Assembly (NCBI RefSeq): GCF_000143415.4
Contig: NW_003314264.1
Span: 1,566,733 to 1,630,732 of the forward strand
Direction of reading: 5' to 3'
Origin: Selaginella moellendorffii
Taxonomy: Eukaryota; Streptophyta; Lycopodiopsida; Selaginellales; Selaginellaceae
DNA length: 64,000 bases
Of the stretch, positions 20,634-33,303 are shown one piece after another (the stretch's first letter is position 1; each line of letters starts with the position of its first letter). The notes below the pieces were generated by a model. The model was given only the letters and a program-made list of their open reading frames with translations, was not told the DNA's origin and did not search any database. A program made the position numbers and the translations under genes.

Positions 20634-22085
20634 TCATTCAGTCATTAACTGTTTACAGGGTCTTGTGGCACCCACCAAGAAGCATAAGACTGATGGATTA
20701 TAGTAAGCTGTTTTGATGATTTCATGAGCCATTTGTTTGTTGAACTCCTCTAAATCTTCTACCACCATGCCTTCTGTCCCCACCTTTGGCTTCACTGACT
20801 TGCCTGTTGCCCCTCTTGATGCCTCTTGGGTTGGAACCTCCACACAATTCTCACCTAGCCATTGGTGTTTGCAATGAGAAGTGTTGTCACCTTTGTTTCA
20901 CTTCTGACTCAATTGTGGTGTGATTGCAAGCATGTTGTCAATGACTAAGGATTGGCACTTGATCTCCATTTCTCATAGAAATTCACAAATGTCCTTAGTC
21001 CAGTGTTCACTTGTAAGAATTACATGTAGATCTGCACCCCAAGGGACCTGTGGTTGATGTAGTGGAGTGTAGGTTGAGCACATGCTCCATGTCTTCAACT
21101 TCTTCATAACATGTGGGGCAGAGGCAAATATCTCACAGCAGCAGGTGTCTCAAACAATGTCCAAGTTCTATTATCAATTTGTGACACCTTGTTCTGTAGT
21201 TGGCTAGGATTCTCCTATTGCGGGGGGTGAGCTTATTATAGATTGTGAAATTGGATTGGCACCTCAGGTTGATGGTGTTCACATAAATTCCAAAGAGGAC
21301 ACTATCTTTCATCTAAGCGTCACAATATTGTTGGAGAGATTGCCTATTCCAAAACTCTAATTGTTTGATCAGTTCTGTCATCAGTGTGGAAAGGTCATGG
21401 CCAAGGGTGGCTGTCCATACCTCGAGAGTGTGCCACCAACCTTTTCTAAGAGCTTGTGCCATGTGTTGTGATTTAGCAATTGCCACGCCTGCAACTTTCT
21501 GCTTGAAGAAAAAGTATGCACTCTATACATATATGATGTAACGTCTCCAAGTGAGAATCTCCATTGGGAGTAAGCTTGTCTCCAGAACCATGATTGGGTA
21601 TGGAGCCTTATACACCCCAAATTCTCCTGAGATGAAATATTTATTGATTGCCTCAAGCTTGTCCCACATAGTCTTGCTTAATCTTGACCCCCAACTTTCT
21701 ACTCCATACAAGGCCACCATCATTACCTTGCCACTTATGTGATGTGCCTTTCTACTCTAGTTTTACACAGAATGTTTATCGATGGTGTATCCTAATTACT
21801 TTATATTCTCCATGTCCTCAATCCATTCCCCCTTGTAGTGCAATTTTCTGTGTCTGGGTCAAAAACCATCATCTCTATCTTACTTATAGAGTCACGGAAT
21901 TGTGCTAAGGCATCTACTTGGTGTTGAAGTTCCAGTTGCGAGGGGGCCAATAGAATGAGGTTGTCCACATATATGGACAATAACAGAATTATCTTGGCAA
22001 ACATGATCAAGGAGGGAGTGCACCTTGCCATAAGCATTTCCAGCCTATTAATGAATACGCCAAAAAGAGTGGGTGACAGGTAATC
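20634..22085 (-). pseudogene. LINE retrotransposon fragment (RT to C-terminus)
   Basis: On the minus strand, SPTLFGVFIN (about 22050-22080) leads to YVDNLILLAPSQLELQHQVD (about 21930-21990), where the catalytic YADD/YVDD reads YVDN. This is followed by LYGVESWGSRLSKTMWDKLE and PYPIMVLETSLLPMEILTWR (21545-21720), typical of the post-RT region of plant LINEs. Frameshifts separate the blocks. The 20634-20843 frame may be part of the tail. It differs from the LINE at 10.8 kb and is not functional. Confidence 0.7.
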
Positions 22086-23285
22086 TTGTTAGACATCCAA
22101 TATCAAATTTAGCTTTCCATGCTAAGTTTGCATTTCACATAAAGAGAATGTAGAGAAACTAGATAAAGCCTATGCTTAAATCTTTATATATGGTATTCAA
22201 ATATATATTATATTACATTTTATGTTATTATGTTGTTGGAGTGGTGTGGAGTCATAAATGTCACTCCAAATCCACTCCATTATGACTCCCACTTGTCCTA
22301 TAATCTCCTTTATTAGTGCTATATCTTCCATTTTTTTCTTGGTGGAATGTCAGGCTTAGCATGCTACTACCTTGCTTTAATGGGGTAGTGAGTTTGTTGT
22401 AAGCAACTAAATTTTCCATTTTACTTTAGTCAATTAACCACACCTCTGACCACTTGGAAAAGTCTCACTCACAACCTTCATAAGTTCTATTCTAGACTTG
22501 GGGATTTGATAGCCCCATGCCATTCAACTTTTGCACTTGGTCCAAATACTCTATGTGTCTGATCCCATGATCAACACCCAAAGGTACCACTAACATATCA
22601 GCCCATTATGCTAAAGTCATGCCTATCCACTTTTATCACACCGATGATCTAACACCACCTATATCATAGTCCCGTTTTTCAAAAACTAGGCCATCTGTCC
22701 AGGAGTGGTTGTCCTAAATCCATTTTTTAATATCCTTAAGATGCCCACAAACATGGGGAACAACCTTCCCCAATATCCCTTTTTTGGTCCCCACCAAATC
22801 CCTTTCTATCTATAGCCGTGTTCACCAACATTGACATTAGGTCAAGGCCCAAAGACCCGACCACTATATCTCAACCTCTAGGACTTCCTCACCATATGAC
22901 TGTATTCTTGGTCTCTACACTAGAGGATTGCTCCTCTTCTTTTTCACAGTTTGGGACTTTAGGATAACATTTTGAAACACTATAGCCCTATATGAGCCTT
23001 GTGGGTACTCTCCCCACCTTTTACCTTTGGGTGCCCTATCCATATGGCTAGAGCAAGGTTCTGATGAGCTATGCTAGATATTCAAGTAGGTAGTGCCATC
23101 CATATTTGGATTGGGAGCATCGACCATTTGTTCTCCTGGAGGAGTTAAAGCTGGCTCTTGAACACTTCAAGCTACCCCTCTTGTCTATCTGTATTCACTT
23201 TAACTTTGGACTCCTTAGTGATTATATCATCATCTAACACGTGGGTATAACCTTATTTGGTCACACTGGCCTTTCCTAGCCAAAC
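22086..23285. other. Repeat-derived intergenic region, no gene seen
   Basis: No credible coding sequence. A segment at about 23225-23265 (ACACGTGGGTATAACC then GGTCACACTGGCC) recurs at 11717-11753 next to the other LINE/family A junction. The two loci therefore share an unnamed repeat. Confidence 0.5.
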
Positions 23286-23775
23286 TAACACCATTGGAGT
23301 CCTCCCCCTACTATACTTTTAGAGCTCACCAAACACCCTAAGGTCTGGGAGACAAATGCTTTGGGCTTTCACCCTCAAACTCAAACTCAGACTTGGACTC
23401 GGACTTGGATTTGGACTCAACCTTGGACTCCATCTCAGTCTCGGTCTCAGTCTCGGTCTCGGTCTCGGTCTTGGTCTCAGTCTCTTTCTCGATGTCGACA
23501 TCAGACTTTATCTCAGATCCATCTTAGACTTGACCTCAGACTCCATTTCGAACTCCATCTCGGATCCATCTTGGACTCCATCTCAAGCCCATCTCGAACT
23601 CCATTTCAAATCCATCTCAAACTCCATCTCAGGTCCATCTTGGACTCTATCTCGGGTTCATCTCAAACTCCATCTTGGGTCTATCTCATGTCCATATTAA
23701 ACTCCATCTTGGACTCCATCTCAGGTCTATCTCGGGTCCATATCGCACTCTATCTTAGACTCCATTTAGACACTT
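23286..23775 (-). repeat. Family B LTR relic with GAGTCC-type minisatellite
   Basis: The reverse complement shares the ACTATACTTTT block and the CTTTGGGCTTTCACC block with the family B LTR at 54790-54860. It then expands into about 380 bp of hexamer-based repeats (GAGTCC, GAGATC, GAGATG variants). The open frames through it arise from a repeat length divisible by three. Confidence 0.65.
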
Positions 23776-24529
23776 CTATGTGTCATATATTAGTCCTCTT
23801 GTGTCCCTTTTCTAGAGACTCACTTACTGCTTGTTTCGTGCTTATTTCTTGAACACTTTATTGGGAGTTCCACTCCTACTCTTGACTATCCAAATCAAAG
23901 CTTTTAGTCTAAACGTGTTACACTTGTTTGGCTTTTGCTTCAACCACTACCATGTGGTCCCCTTTTGGCTCCACTTTAGGGTTTAGGGATTTGTGTCTCA
24001 CATTTGTCCCTTGAAACCCTCAAGCTAGAGATAGAGTTGGCTAGGATCCCCTTATACTTTATTAGTAGATTTAGCCTATAGGTAATATGGTGTGGACCTT
24101 TTGTAAATTCTTGTATAAGAGGGAAAGTGACGAATGGTAAGCTCTCACATATTGGTCTCTGTGGTATAGCAAACATAGAGAAGTGTGTGCCTACCTCAAA
24201 ATTGCAAAATTAGAGGGGGATTGTGCTTGCTTCAAAATCATAGGACATAGACACATACACATAGAGCCCTTAGTTAATCAAATGAGTTCATCTTAGCTAC
24301 TTACACCTTAAACCTTTAGGCTAAGCAAGACATCCAAGCTCAGCCACTCCACAAGAGCCACAACCTAGCCTAGATGTAATATAAGTTTGATACAAGCTTT
24401 GTTTAAATGCAAGATTGATGTTATAGCCAATGGCTCTACACTTCAAACACGACAGCCATGGCATTAACTCAGTGCCATATAATACCTTAGACAACCTACC
24501 ACATCAACTAGAGTGTCCTCTTTGGTTGC
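23776..24529. other. Intergenic region, no gene seen
   Basis: Nothing recognisable was found apart from the flank of the minisatellite on the left and of the TRIM on the right. Confidence 0.5.
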
Positions 24530-24534
24530 CAAAT
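24530..24534. repeat. Left target-site duplication of TRIM (CAAAT)
   Basis: CAAAT here is repeated exactly at 25099-25103, directly outside the opposite LTR end. Confidence 0.8.
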
Positions 24535-24719
24535 TATAAGGAACTAAAAAGAACAATTCAAGAGACAATTCATTAGAGTTCAAATATAAAGGGAAGGGGC
24601 TTATGAATAAAAAGACACATTTTTTTCCAAGTAGATAAGAGTTTTAGGATATTTAGGGCTAAGTGTCCTTAGGTTTGAATAGTATTGGGTTTCGAGAAGT
24701 TTAAATTTAAAAGCTTACA
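24535..24719 (+). repeat. TRIM left LTR
   Basis: It aligns with 24907-25098 and 39992-40185 over its length. Shared blocks include GTTCAAATATA, TTAGGATATTT and GTTTGAATAGTA. Confidence 0.8.
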
Positions 24720-24906
24720 TTTGGTGTTTGAAAGGTCTTGGGTCCGAGGTTAGTTGGTTAGAAGAATCATACCATATGTTGAAATTGACATTTGATAGAT
24801 CCAATTTGCCTCTGGTTGGGCTTAACTCAAGGGGCAGGGTGTCAAGAGAGTGGGGCTCTCAGCTCTCGTTCACAAGGGCATGAACTTGCAAGGATGTGTG
24901 ATGAAT

Positions 24907-25098
24907 TGTAAGTAACCAAAAAGAACAACTTGAAAGACATTTTATTAGGGTTCAAATATAGAGGGAAATGGCCCATAAATAAGAGTGCACCTCTTTTTCC
25001 AATTAGTTAAGTCTTAGGATATTTGGGGTCTATCCTTGGGTTTAAATAGTACTAAGTTGGATGACCTACTGGGAAGTCCAAATTCAAGAGAACTTACA
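24907..25098 (+). repeat. TRIM right LTR
   Basis: It runs TGTAAGTAACC to TTACA and is closer to the solo LTR at 39992 than the left LTR is. Confidence 0.82.
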
Positions 25099-25103
25099 CA
25101 AAT

Positions 25104-28100
25104 TGGCATTATTAATTTCTTGCCTTTCACATTGTTTATATGACACTAGTTGCCTTTGGCTCAAAACAACTCCCACATACAAGTATCTTGGAGCAATCTC
25201 TTTCCACCAAGAGCTCCCTAAAAACATCCATGAAAGGGGAGAAGGCTGCCACTCATAACTTTGTTGCCATCAGTACCCAACCAATGCCCATCAATGCAAG
25301 CCATCCCATAAAGCTACTCCCCACAACCCAATTCATACTCAACTTTGGCAAAGTTACTAAATGCAAACCACTTTGATGGCACACAATGCCTTTCCTATCA
25401 AAACCACCATATCCACCTTCTTAACCCTTGCCCTAGCAATAACAGCTAACCCTACTTTATATGGATTGCCTACTCACGCAAAGGAGCCACCAATTTAGCA
25501 ATCATGAGGATGAGTGGTAACACTGCATAGTGAGCAGCATGCCCATCCAAACCAATCCTTCCCAAGGTAAGAATTTGAGAGAGTGTTATGGCAATCTCTA
25601 CCCACCAAAAACTCCTTTTATAACAACTTGTGGTCTCACCCATTATGTATGCTCCTCATGACTCTAGTGGATGCTCAGCCTATGGCAATCTGCCACAACC
25701 ACTGCTGCCCCTATTGCCACTGCCAACATTGCCAGGACCTTCGCTACAATGACTAGACATAGCCACCATGCTATGTGCAATAGTAGAAGTAGTGATCTTA
25801 GCAATAGCTACTAGCACCCACATACTCAATGATGAGATTGTTTTAATTGTGACCTAGACAATTGTGCCAACTTGGGGAGCCACATAAGGAATCACCAACT
25901 CAAGTGTAGTAGTGGCCCTACAATAGAGCCATGACCTCCTCACCAGCACAATCACACACTAACCATCTCTAGAGGAGCCACATATGCTACCACCACCCAA
26001 CACCAACATTTGTACCACCCTTTTTTGCAAAGTGAATAACAAATCTAATTGGGAATAGAGGATGATGAGATGACCACCCTCGGCTTTGGGGACATCTTGT
26101 GCTATCCCTTCGGAAAATGGCAAGGCCCATCCCAATGGCAACTCCTTATCTATGTTGACCATGAGAATTTTTAATTTGCCCAAGTGTAGTGCACCCTATC
26201 TCTCTCCACTAAAAAAGGGGCAATTGTTTAATGAGAGAGCCTTTAATAATTATTTTATCTCTATTTATCCCCTAAAATTCCAAGGATCCACAGTGACAGT
26301 ATATCCAAATTTTATCCCATGATTATATACACTACACCAAGCTTTACCATGTTTAGGAAACCTTGTACATGGGTATCAAAACTTCTACCTTTAACTAATG
26401 GAACAACTAGACATTTGCCACATCCCATTCAGCTAAGGGTGCTTCCAATATAAAAACTTTCTTGCATATATATAGAACACCTTAGCTACAGATAAGACAT
26501 GCCTCTACCAGTTCCCCACCTATTGTGCTCTGATACACCTCAATATAATCAGATGGACCAATGTTGCTATATAGGAGATCTTCTACCCAATCAGCAACTC
26601 CATCCATATTGATTGCAAAATATGGCAAGCAATAATTAGAATCAAACAGCCATTAATCTTGGAAGTCCCAATAGGTGAACCTAACTAGCCAATTCCAAAA
26701 TTTCAACATTCCTCAAGTCGAGGACATCACCTATATAATGGTGCAACTTTGGGTCTTCATATGGATGTACCACAATGTTGCCATCCAAATGACCACACCA
26801 CCCCTACTAGCTGGCCAACAGCAATTTATAGCATTAACCAGGAGCTCCCCCCTTTGGCCCAACCTCACGATGAAGAAACATAAGGCTAGCTCCCCACTTA
26901 TGTAGGAGGGCCTTATGGAGACATCACTTCAAGAACTGATAGAGCTAGTTGAGTGTTAGAAGACTAAATAATAATGCCCAAGAACCAGGTAACTACTAGT
27001 GGCTCCTGCCCAGGGCTTCTTGGGGTTGCTTCCACACCCACAAGTGAAGCAATGGCTTCAATTGACACAATAGCCATAAACTTGCCTAATGAAGGCTATG
27101 TAGCAGAATGCAGCTACGAAAGGCCTCTTGGAAGTAAAAACAAGACAAAAGTGGCACCATTGGCCTCAAACAATGAAATTGTTGAGCAACCCCCACCCAA
27201 ACAGTAGTATAAAGCATGTAAGAAGAAGGGTGAAGACTTGGCAACCAACCAGCTGATGCTACTAGAGGACTCTAAGACCTAAAACCCACTACATTGAGCA
27301 TAAGGCTTTATTAAAACTACAAGAATGAGTCCATGGGAATAAACACTAGGAACAACAACCTCAATGAACATTCCCTCAATGAACATTCCCACCACTAGAA
27401 ATGCAAGATACAATTGATGAGATCCAAGCAGAAATCTGGCTAGGACAACCAAATCATATCATGCCCTTCACAAGAATCCCAAATTAGCCACGCTAGGCCC
27501 TTTAACACCAAACCACCCTTTTGGCATCACACAAAGATTTTACCAATGGCCTTGTGAGCACTGTGTTGGCACTTGAATGCATCACTATGCATTTTGATAG
27601 CTGGAAGACCACAAACCCCCATCATCAAGGTGACCCCCATAATTAACCATAAGAATTCATGGGGAACATGAGTAATAACCACTCTTTATCTCCATGCCAT
27701 GGAAGACCAAAGGGCACTACTCATCGAAAAAACATGCTTTCATTTCCCAGATGGAAACATCTAGCAGGTACCTGAATGACAACTCCCTTCTCTCCTCCTT
27801 CTACTCAAAAGTCCCATATAATGGCAATTATAAACACAGCTCTCTATCTATCTATCTAGACTCATATTTAACTCCAAATTACATCTAAATCAGCTCATGA
27901 CTCATGCAATATAAAAGAAATTTAAGTTCAAGGGTGATGGCAGGTTTGGTCAGTCCCACACATGACCCAGTGATGTTGCCGAGCCCCATGCAAACCCTTC
28001 AAATAGCCATGTCATGGATATCAATTTTCAATATCTATGGCAATTGAAGATGTCTGTGTCTTTGTAAATGTTAAAAACGTGTTAACTCTTCTTCAAGGTT

Positions 28101-28194
28101 TGGGTTCTGGACCTCCATATCAAGTTAGCATCAACCAATTAGAAATAATTTCAAATAAATATATGTTATATCAAAGAGTGTTATTGAAAGTGTA
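25104..28194. other. Degenerate repeat-derived region, no gene called
   Basis: Long CCA/CAA-rich sequence has many short frames on both strands and no splice pattern. A frame at 26974-27207 ends in ERPLGSKNKTK, faintly like an AT-hook linker as found in some retroelement proteins, but it has no continuation. It is probably an old transposon in advanced decay. Confidence 0.4.
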
Positions 28195-29480
28195 ATAAAT
28201 TATTCTCCTTTCTACTATGAGCTATAAAACCACCAGACATATATTTTTCAATTAACCTTCCACATTTATTGTATATACTATAATAAATATAAGGAATATG
28301 TGAGTGCATATAATTCATTTTCAGATATGCATATCTAACAATGTCATTATTGTCTAATATTGTATATATTAACTTTGTTTATAAAACAATACCTATTTTA
28401 TTGAAATAAATATTATATATCACATGAGTATATCTGAGAAAAATTAATAAATAAAATATGCTATAATAATAAAAAACACAAAAACTATTTAAAATAAATT
28501 TTCTTATATTTAATTATAAGTAGTATGTTAGTAATATACTATATTCTATATTTACAGCATAAATTTCATATACTACTTCGTATTTTATGTGAAATTTAGT
28601 ACTAACAATGTTAACATCTTTAATATTTGGTTGTCAATCTCAAGAAATCAATATAGTATACATACCACTTCATTTGCACATATAGATTTAATCATAGCAT
28701 CAATAAGATATTTACTTTCATTTCTTAGATGTATATATACATTTAATCATAGCTTTTTATGAAACGTATTCATAATGCCAGTAGGTATGAATGTAATATA
28801 AGTCAAAGAAACAGTGGTAGGATACCCCAATTAGCAATTCCAAGTTCAAAAGAATAGAGAATTTCCATAATGTAGTGTAGAGTGTTTAGAAGACAGAAGA
28901 ATAAAGCATATAAAAGAATGATTGATTTAGTTGAATTTGCTAGAGATTTTGCACATGTTCAAGTTGTGGCATATTTTCTTGAAGATTTTTTTAATTTCAA
29001 ATCTAACAGGAAATCCTAATTAGCCATCATGAACAAAACTACCACCTACACTTCTCTCAAATAAAATGTTTTTCCAAAGTTAGGATTAAAAACAAATGAA
29101 ACTAATAATATTGATTTGGAGTTGATTAAGTGTTGGTCTTATATTTGTATAATAGAGGCTGAAATTTTAAAGGTGGTAGGATCTTATATAACCTCAAGTA
29201 ACACTATTGATTCAGCTAATTATAAATATAGAGTCACATTATGTGAAAATTGTATCTTGTGCTTCATAGTATCAAGAAATTTTTTAATATTTAATAAAAA
29301 ACTGAAAATAAAAATAAAGTTGTTATTTACAAGTGCTAATCAATGGTAAAGTTAATGGTCTAGTTTGGTTGATAGATCTAGATTGTAATAAACTAAATTT
29401 ATAATGGTTTATCTAGTTTTATGTGTACTTATATTTAAATATACAACTATTGGAAAAGTATTTTTAATATCAAATTAAAC
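28195..29480 (+). pseudogene. Decayed duplicate of the lectin-like two-ORF locus
   Basis: This sequence follows 14895-16330. The first-ORF counterpart (about 28665-29098) is broken by indels but keeps the TGA and the following AAACTAATAATATT. The lectin-like counterpart begins at about 29098; ESYITS-type and NYKYRVTLCENC stretches are readable before frameshifts after about 29280. It is not coding. Confidence 0.65.
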
Positions 29481-29997
29481 ATTAAATAAGGTGAAATAAT
29501 TGAAAGAGTTATTCAGAAAGTGGTTGGAGAGGATTTCTAAAGTATTCCACAGTTGTTGGTAATCTTTTTCACAATTTAGAATCTCAATCTTGGAAAAGAA
29601 CTAGAAAATATAGACAAATCCATAGAAAGAGGTTAAGCCAAGCCTAAATTTATAATTTACTTAGGAGAATCATTATGGCAAGGCGATAGCAACTTGGTCG
29701 AACTCCAGAATTTCATAACGTTGATGAGAAGAGGAAATAGAGCTTTGGTCTTAGAGGTAGTTTATGAGGTTTTGCTGTATTTTTCTCCCCTTTTCTTTAC
29801 CTTTTATCCCTTTAAACAATAATATATATTTTACTTATGAACATACACTGACTCAACACATCAATTGATCCAAGTGTAACTTACCAAACATTGTAAGTTT
29901 GTGACCATTGGAAACAATGCAATAAATTTGGATTCCAAAAGAATTAGAAAAGGTTTACCAAAGTTTATTATAAAATTAGATTGGCTCATCTTCTCCA

Positions 29998-30400
29998 TAC
30001 CCTGTCCTGGCTTCTTCAAACAAATCCAGCAACCAAGTTCTAAAGTTCGATTTTTTTTTCCACTCCAAAGCTAGATATTAGTCTACCTCTGGCACCCAGA
30101 ACTGCATGGGCCATCGTAGTGATGGAGAATGGGCTGAAACACGGCCTTTTGCACTCTCGTTCTTACCTGTATGAGATCATGATGGGTTTTCCTTTGTAGC
30201 TCTTGCAGCTCAAGAACAAGAGAAAGCTTTCTACTCTCCTAGGAAGTGAGAGACAAACCTGAGCTGGGAATCTCGACTCTCCACGGCACTTGGAGGCTTC
30301 AAAGCTTTTTGGGTGGATTGGATCTCCAAAGCCTGTTGCCTGGTAGATTCTTTAGAATTCTAGCGAAGAACAGCAAAGAAATGGAATATTGGAAGTTATT
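29998..30400 (-). pseudogene. DCD-domain pseudogene (3' exons)
   Basis: This is the duplicate of 16880-17310. The exon matching QLSVPE and the exon ending SRFPAQ are readable on the minus strand, but the HHYDGPKFRL exon has lost bases and the intervening exon is deleted or scrambled. The copy stops before the N-terminal exon. It sits immediately after the lectin-like duplicate in the same order as the parent locus. Confidence 0.7.
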
Positions 30401-30497
30401 TTTACTGCCAAGTTCTAGGTAAGAAACGTAGGCTAATCACCTGAGTGAAAAGTTTTTTGAGAAACTAGAACAAGAGAAAAAAAAACCCAGAAGCTTA

Positions 30498-30725
30498 CAT
30501 CAAAGAGAGACACTAAATCGTGGTAGCCATCAGGTCTCTTGCTCGTGATTCCCAAGAAAACATTGATCTGGTTATAAAGTTCTTTAGCTCTATCCAAGAA
30601 GAAAACTTGGGAAAACTATACATATCTTGGATGGCAAAAACAAAGTAAGATTTCAAGCAAAATCACTCAAGCTTTGGAGCTCCTTGGTGAGCTCTTCATA
30701 CCTCCTGACGGGATCATAGACAATC
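30498..30725 (-). pseudogene. ISPE-like (CDP-ME kinase) exon fragment
   Basis: On the minus strand an exon of about 93 bp (30590-30498) reads [20 protein letters not shown] then VSLFD before a GTAAGC donor. This is the conserved N-terminal GHMP-kinase block of 4-diphosphocytidyl-2-C-methylerythritol kinase (normally [23 protein letters not shown]), a plastid isoprenoid (MEP pathway) enzyme. A preceding segment (30665-30722) reads YDPVRRYEELTKELQSL. No further exons were found in frame, so this is probably a gene fragment. Confidence 0.55.
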
Positions 30726-31125
30726 TAAAACTCCAAAAACTCTAGAACTCAAAGAATTCTATCTCTCTCTCAAGACCTTTACCTCGAGTTTTCTAAAGCT
30801 TGACAATGCTATAGCTCTCAAACAGCTCCTCTCCTGCATTTAGGCCCTTGAAACGAAGCAAAACTGCCCATTAAATTGCTTGCTAGATTGGCGAAATGGA
30901 GTGATGGACTCGCTATGGATTCTCTCCCCAACTTCCAGCTTGATTTTTATCTAGGAGCTGCAATGGGCATGATGAGGAAGAAACAAGATGAAGGAGAAGA
31001 AAAAAGATACACTCATATGGACCTATCGAGTGTGTTTTTGAGATGGAAGCTACACAGTTAGTGGTATATCAACTTCTCTTTTCTTTTCTTTGGTTATGCT
31101 AGTATACTAAATATTTTCTATACAG
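30726..31125. other. Gene-fragment flank, no clear feature
   Basis: A plus-strand frame of 61 codons at 30876-31061 just precedes the LCAT-like fragment and might contain an upstream exon of it, but I cannot match it to the family. Confidence 0.3.
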
Positions 31126-31580
31126 CTGAGTTATGATGACAAGACAATACCCATTCCTTTTAATAAGATGCATTCTCGAGTGAATAAGTCCTGCCGTCTA
31201 TGGTTCTTTTCAAAACTTCCAAAAGATTTAAATTCTACAACATCTATGGCACTTCATGCAAAACTGTGTTCTTCATTCTTGATAGCCAACTTTCATTAGT
31301 GACTTTTTTCCATTGTTTCCAGCTATGGGGGTGAAAAATGCCTCATAGTTGAGCTCAAGGAAATTCTCCATAGTGTGGTAATGTGGAGTTGTTTCTTCAT
31401 GCTTACTCAAAGAAACCTTTGCAGGCCAAATATATGGACGGAGATGGCACGGTACCATCCAAGTCTTCTAAGGTAGCCCTTTGTTTCAACTCTGCTTTCT
31501 TCATAGGACTGAGACTAGGAGGCACAGGCCATTGCAAATCAAACAAGGTGTTCCTCCTCCTCAAAGACATCCTGGAGATC
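31126..31580 (+). pseudogene. LCAT/PSAT-like acyltransferase pseudogene (C-terminal exons)
   Basis: After a CTATACAG acceptor the plus strand reads LSYDDKTIPIPFNKMHSRVN, and later NIYGTSCKT and YMDGDGTVPSKSSKV, followed by GLRLGGTGHCKSNKVFLLLK. These match the C-terminal half of plant lecithin:cholesterol acyltransferase-like / phospholipid-sterol acyltransferases, including the DGDGTVP block around the catalytic Asp. The blocks are in different frames with stops between them (31320-31430), and the N-terminal half with the catalytic Ser is absent. Confidence 0.55.
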
Positions 31581-31584
31581 AAAG

Positions 31585-31887
31585 ATGAAGCTTGTGGTTC
31601 ACATTGCCCTACACAAGTCCGAGGAAGTGATCGAGAAACAAGCACACTTTTGTCTCAGCAACACTGCCATCTCCCACAAGAACAGCACATGGGATGCAAA
31701 CTCCGAGGACAGCCAAGACTACAACAGTGGTAGCAAGAGCGAGGACAACACTGAAAACTCAGTAGTGTTTACCAAGGATGCTAGAGCTCAAACTCATGCT
31801 AGAGACACACCTCATCAGCCACATGAAGGATTCGAGCTCCATCACCTCAACATTTCTACCACTGGTGTTGCAGAAGGAAGAGATTGA
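31585..31887 (+). other. Open frame of 100 codons after the LCAT-like fragment
   Basis: An ATG-initiated hydrophilic frame is rich in Ser, Asp and His. It has no recognised family and probably arises from 3' sequence of the dead acyltransferase gene. Confidence 0.25.
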
Positions 31888-32690
31888 GAAAAGGCCACTA
31901 TCACAGTGGAGAAAGTTATAGCTTCCACCACTACCAAACTCATAACATTGTACAATATGTAAAAATATGGAAAAATACCATTTAAATTCTGTCAAAGTGA
32001 TGTTCATGTCTTCTTTCCCAAGGTTTAGGAAGCTTCTAGGTTGAGATAATTTTCTCTAATTGGGAATAGGTATCATGCTTTTATTTTGTGGAAGAAAAAA
32101 ATATCTCACCAAAAGTTTTTTCTTTGTTATCCAGTGGGAAAAGAAAAACAAATGCAAACTAAACATCACATAACACAATGATTAGTATGGTGCATTGCAT
32201 CAGTTTTAGCACTATATTTACCCTTGATAACCATGTAGCTTTTGTTAGGCATCTTCTTCTTGAACACTTCAACTCTTGGCATCTTTTCTTCTTGTTTTCA
32301 TTCTTTTCCTGATTTGATTTTTGCTGATACTTTGTGGTGTCTTTGCTCCTAAGAATCCCATTGAAAGTTTTTCACTTTCTTATGTTTTGAACTTAACAAT
32401 TTTCTTTTCTTTTCTTCTGCAGGAGAAATATTGGCAATAAAACCATGATGCTCAAATCTTGAAGCTATTCTAATCTGGTACTCGCCTCACACACACAGGC
32501 AGTTAAGGCAAGATCTTTCTTTCACACTTTCTTCACGCTAAAACTTTCAACTTATCCAAGTCTCTGTGACATAAAACTCTAGGCCAATATATTTGTCTTT
32601 TGGCTCAGATTTAAAGTTTTTTGAAAACTTCACTTTGCCAACCCACTAGCTTTTTGCTGGGCAATTTCTAGTCTATAATAATAAAAACAA
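31888..32690. other. Intergenic region, no gene seen
   Basis: AT-rich with T-rich tracts. No supported feature. Confidence 0.5.
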
Positions 32691-33250
32691 AGGGCCTAGA
32701 CCCCTGCAGCCATCCAATCCCAGGCCCACGGCAGGCTCGGAAGCCATGGTTCTCAGGAAGGGGAGGCCACCCAGGCTCGGGCTAGGACCAATGGCCATGG
32801 TTAGCGGGAATATCGACTCAATGTTGTGGTGGCCAATGGGCAGGATGCACGTGTGGCCAGGAAGGGAAGAGGGCATGGTGACAGGTGTTACACCATATGC
32901 TTCTAGGGCTCCATGGCTGCTCTACTCGGATGTAGTTGTGTGGGCATTCCTGTGAAAATCTGTGCATCTGTAAGCTCCTAGAGGAGGTGCTTACGGGGAT
33001 AACAGGGGCAAGTAGAATGGTAGTCGGGCACACAATCCAGGCTCCTTTCGGGATCAACTTGTTTGCGAGTGGTTCATAAGCAGCACCACAGGCAGGGCTG
33101 GTGAGGGAGTGCGCCAGAAATGAAGAGCTAGGCTATGCTCAAATCCTGGAGCTGACTGGCACCATGGCAGTGGGTGTGGGTGATGCAAGGTATGCAAGTG
33201 ACCAGATGGTGTGTGTGACCCGACGCATCAATCACATTTTCCTTCTTTGA
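32691..33250 (+). pseudogene. Possible Shewanella-like phosphatase pseudogene
   Basis: The plus strand near 32955-33060 reads SKLLEEVLTGITGASRMVVG followed by HTIQ, once a stop is ignored. This resembles the VVGHTIQ metal-site block of plant Shewanella-like protein phosphatases. The preceding WLLYSDVVVW and the 32746-32955 frame could be a damaged upstream part. Frames are broken and I cannot confirm the family by eye. Confidence 0.3.
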
Positions 33251-33303
33251 CAGCACACAGGTAAGCTAAGCATTCTAGAATTTCTCTCGATCGTTGCTTT
33301 GGT

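Larger units (their letters stand above)
24535..25098 (+). mobile_element. TRIM (terminal-repeat retrotransposon in miniature)
   Basis: Two related direct repeats of 185 bp (24535-24719) and 192 bp (24907-25098) flank a 187-bp non-coding interior. The right LTR starts TGTAAGTAACC and ends TTACA; the left one starts TATAAG, a single G-to-A change. Exactly matching 5-bp CAAAT duplications flank the element. After the left LTR comes TTTGGTGTTTG, which could be a decayed initiator-Met primer site (TGG plus partial match). No gag or pol is present. Size, structure and target duplication fit a TRIM. The orientation follows this putative primer site. A solo LTR of the same family is at 39992-40185. 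Confidence 0.85.

Noticed and set aside
26974-27207. Possible AT-hook protein
   Set aside because: A single weak RPLGSKNK-like match in a short frame inside degenerate repeats is not enough.
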